This document shows, piece after piece, positions 4,809 through 5,604 of a stretch of DNA of 5,604 bases. The notes under the pieces were generated by a model that was not told the DNA's origin, did no database searches, and saw only the letters and a program-made list of their open reading frames with translations. Positions within the stretch are counted from its first letter, which is position 1. Every line of letters begins with the position of its first letter. This DNA comes from an uncultured Pirellulaceae bacterium (lineage in GTDB: Bacteria; Planctomycetota; Planctomycetia; Pirellulales; Pirellulaceae). The translations under genes and the position numbers were made by a program. The stretch is taken from the NCBI GenBank assembly GCA_947259675.1, contig CAMYNE010000185.1:1-5604 (forward strand), read 5' to 3'.

Positions 4809-5604
4809 TCAGGGATCCACCAGTTCGAATCCAAATTTCTCGAACCGTTTTTTTATTTCCGGACGACTAATCCATTCAAAAAATCGTTTCATCAATACCG
4901 GGTTGCGAGTGGTTCTGGAAACGGCCCACGGCTGGGTCGCTACAACGTTCTTTGAACGCTTGTCAATTTCCACGATCCGTAACTTTTCAAGTGACCGGTC
5001 AGAAGCCATGACATTCGAACGATAAACCAACGCCACATCCAAACCGCCGGCGAGAAGTTGGCTCATCAAAGTCGGACCGACGTCGACAGTGACTGCAGCT
5101 TTCTTTTCCAAGCGGTCATAATACCCACCAAACGGCTCGCCGGTGAGCATTTTTTTCGTCAATTTCCCGAGCGCCGATTGAGATGGATCACAAATTCCAA
5201 TTCGCAAATCCTGGTCGAACAAATCCGCAGGCTCCCTAATTTCACCGCCCAAATCCTTGCTGACAGCCATCACGATCTGATTTTTGCTGACGGTCGTTGG
5301 CGATTCAAACTGGTCGATGACTTCTTCCAGAAACATCACGTCACAAGCAAGGTAAGCGTCGGGAAAGACGTCAGCATCGTCAATACTCTTCATCGAAGAC
5401 ACCAGTTTTCCGCAACCTTCCCAACGTGGATAAATATTGATGCCTTCGCGTGATGCAAACTGGCGAACGGCCTCCTCAAGCACCGGAGTGAACATCGAAC
5501 CGCAATATAAATGAATCTCGGGAACCTCTTCCCACGAATCACCTTCGACAAAAGCAAATCCGAACGCCTCAAATGCGGCTTTTCCTGTCTCAGGAGCCGT
5601 CAAA
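4809..5604 (-). CDS. Molybdate/tungstate-type substrate-binding protein, C-terminal part (cut by right window edge), probably tandem-domain
   Basis: This is the ligand-capturing subunit of the importer, probably outside the cytoplasmic membrane. The window holds the last 264 residues. Residues about 29-264 form one complete ModA-type (SBP_bac_11-like) domain: IHLYCGSMFTPVLEEAVRQF (30-49), a GCG loop (63-65), DVFPDAYLACD (78-88), GICDPSQSALGKL (136-148), VGPTLMSQLLAGGLDVALVY (175-194) and the closing RPEIKKRFEKFGFELV (247-262). Residues 3-19 (APETGKAAFEAFGFAFV) resemble that closing motif, so a first copy of the domain should lie just upstream and no signal peptide is expected here. A TTG at 5603 could be read as a start, but it falls within the first copy's tail, so the gene almost certainly begins outside the window. 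It is followed by modB and modC. Molybdate or tungstate is the likely ligand, but other oxyanions are possible. Confidence 0.85.
   Translation of the reverse strand, partial: LTAPETGKAAFEAFGFAFVEGDSWEEVPEIHLYCGSMFTPVLEEAVRQFASREGINIYPRWEGCGKLVSSMKSIDDADVFPDAYLACDVMFLEEVIDQFESPTTVSKNQIVMAVSKDLGGEIREPADLFDQDLRIGICDPSQSALGKLTKKMLTGEPFGGYYDRLEKKAAVTVDVGPTLMSQLLAGGLDVALVYRSNVMASDRSLEKLRIVEIDKRSKNVVATQPWAVSRTTRNPVLMKRFFEWISRPEIKKRFEKFGFELVDP

Noticed and set aside
5601..5603. TTG as the true start of the binding protein
   Set aside because: The residues right after it match the end of a binding domain, there is no signal peptide, and the frame stays open to the window edge.
1..5604. CRISPR array, tRNA, rRNA, insertion sequence or phage genes
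   Set aside because: No regularly spaced repeats, cloverleaf, rRNA-like segment, transposase or phage protein was seen on either strand.

Overview
The window looks like part of a planctomycete chromosome (Pirellulales / Rhodopirellula-like). The evidence is middling GC, weak or absent Shine-Dalgarno sequences, a membrane pyrophosphatase with a signal-peptide-like N-terminus, a Cys-rich lipoprotein hydrolase of a kind I associate with planctomycetes, and gaps filled with imperfect palindromic repeats. The taxonomic call is inference; no rRNA or marker gene is present. All convincing genes lie on the minus strand, so transcription runs from the right edge to the left.

Right half (5604 to 3056): an ABC importer of the molybdate/tungstate class. 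It consists of a substrate-binding protein cut by the window edge, then a ModB-like permease, then a ModC-like ATPase that overlaps the permease by 4 bp (ATGA). The visible start of the binding protein is the C-terminal tail of an earlier copy of the same domain, so the full protein probably carries two binding domains in tandem. A 179-bp gap between binding protein and permease holds a large REP-like inverted repeat.

Middle (2886 to 1159): after a 169-bp gap comes a HesA/MoeB/ThiF (E1-like) protein. It keeps the fold, both zinc CxxC pairs and the Arg of the NRQ motif, but has lost nearly every residue used for ATP-dependent adenylation. It is followed closely by a predicted lipoprotein with an alpha/beta-hydrolase GFSRG nucleophile elbow. 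The five genes could form one transcriptional unit linking Mo/W uptake to cofactor handling. The link to cofactor chemistry is inference.

Left part (1158 to 1): a 782-bp non-coding stretch contains an 18-bp perfect palindrome, a 62-bp imperfect hairpin repeat and two short tandem duplications. It lies upstream of the first 125 codons of hppA, a membrane-bound ion-pumping pyrophosphatase that runs off the left edge.

The points most worth following up are the degenerate E1-like protein beside the Mo/W transporter and the tandem-domain binding protein with cysteines in its predicted ligand loops.
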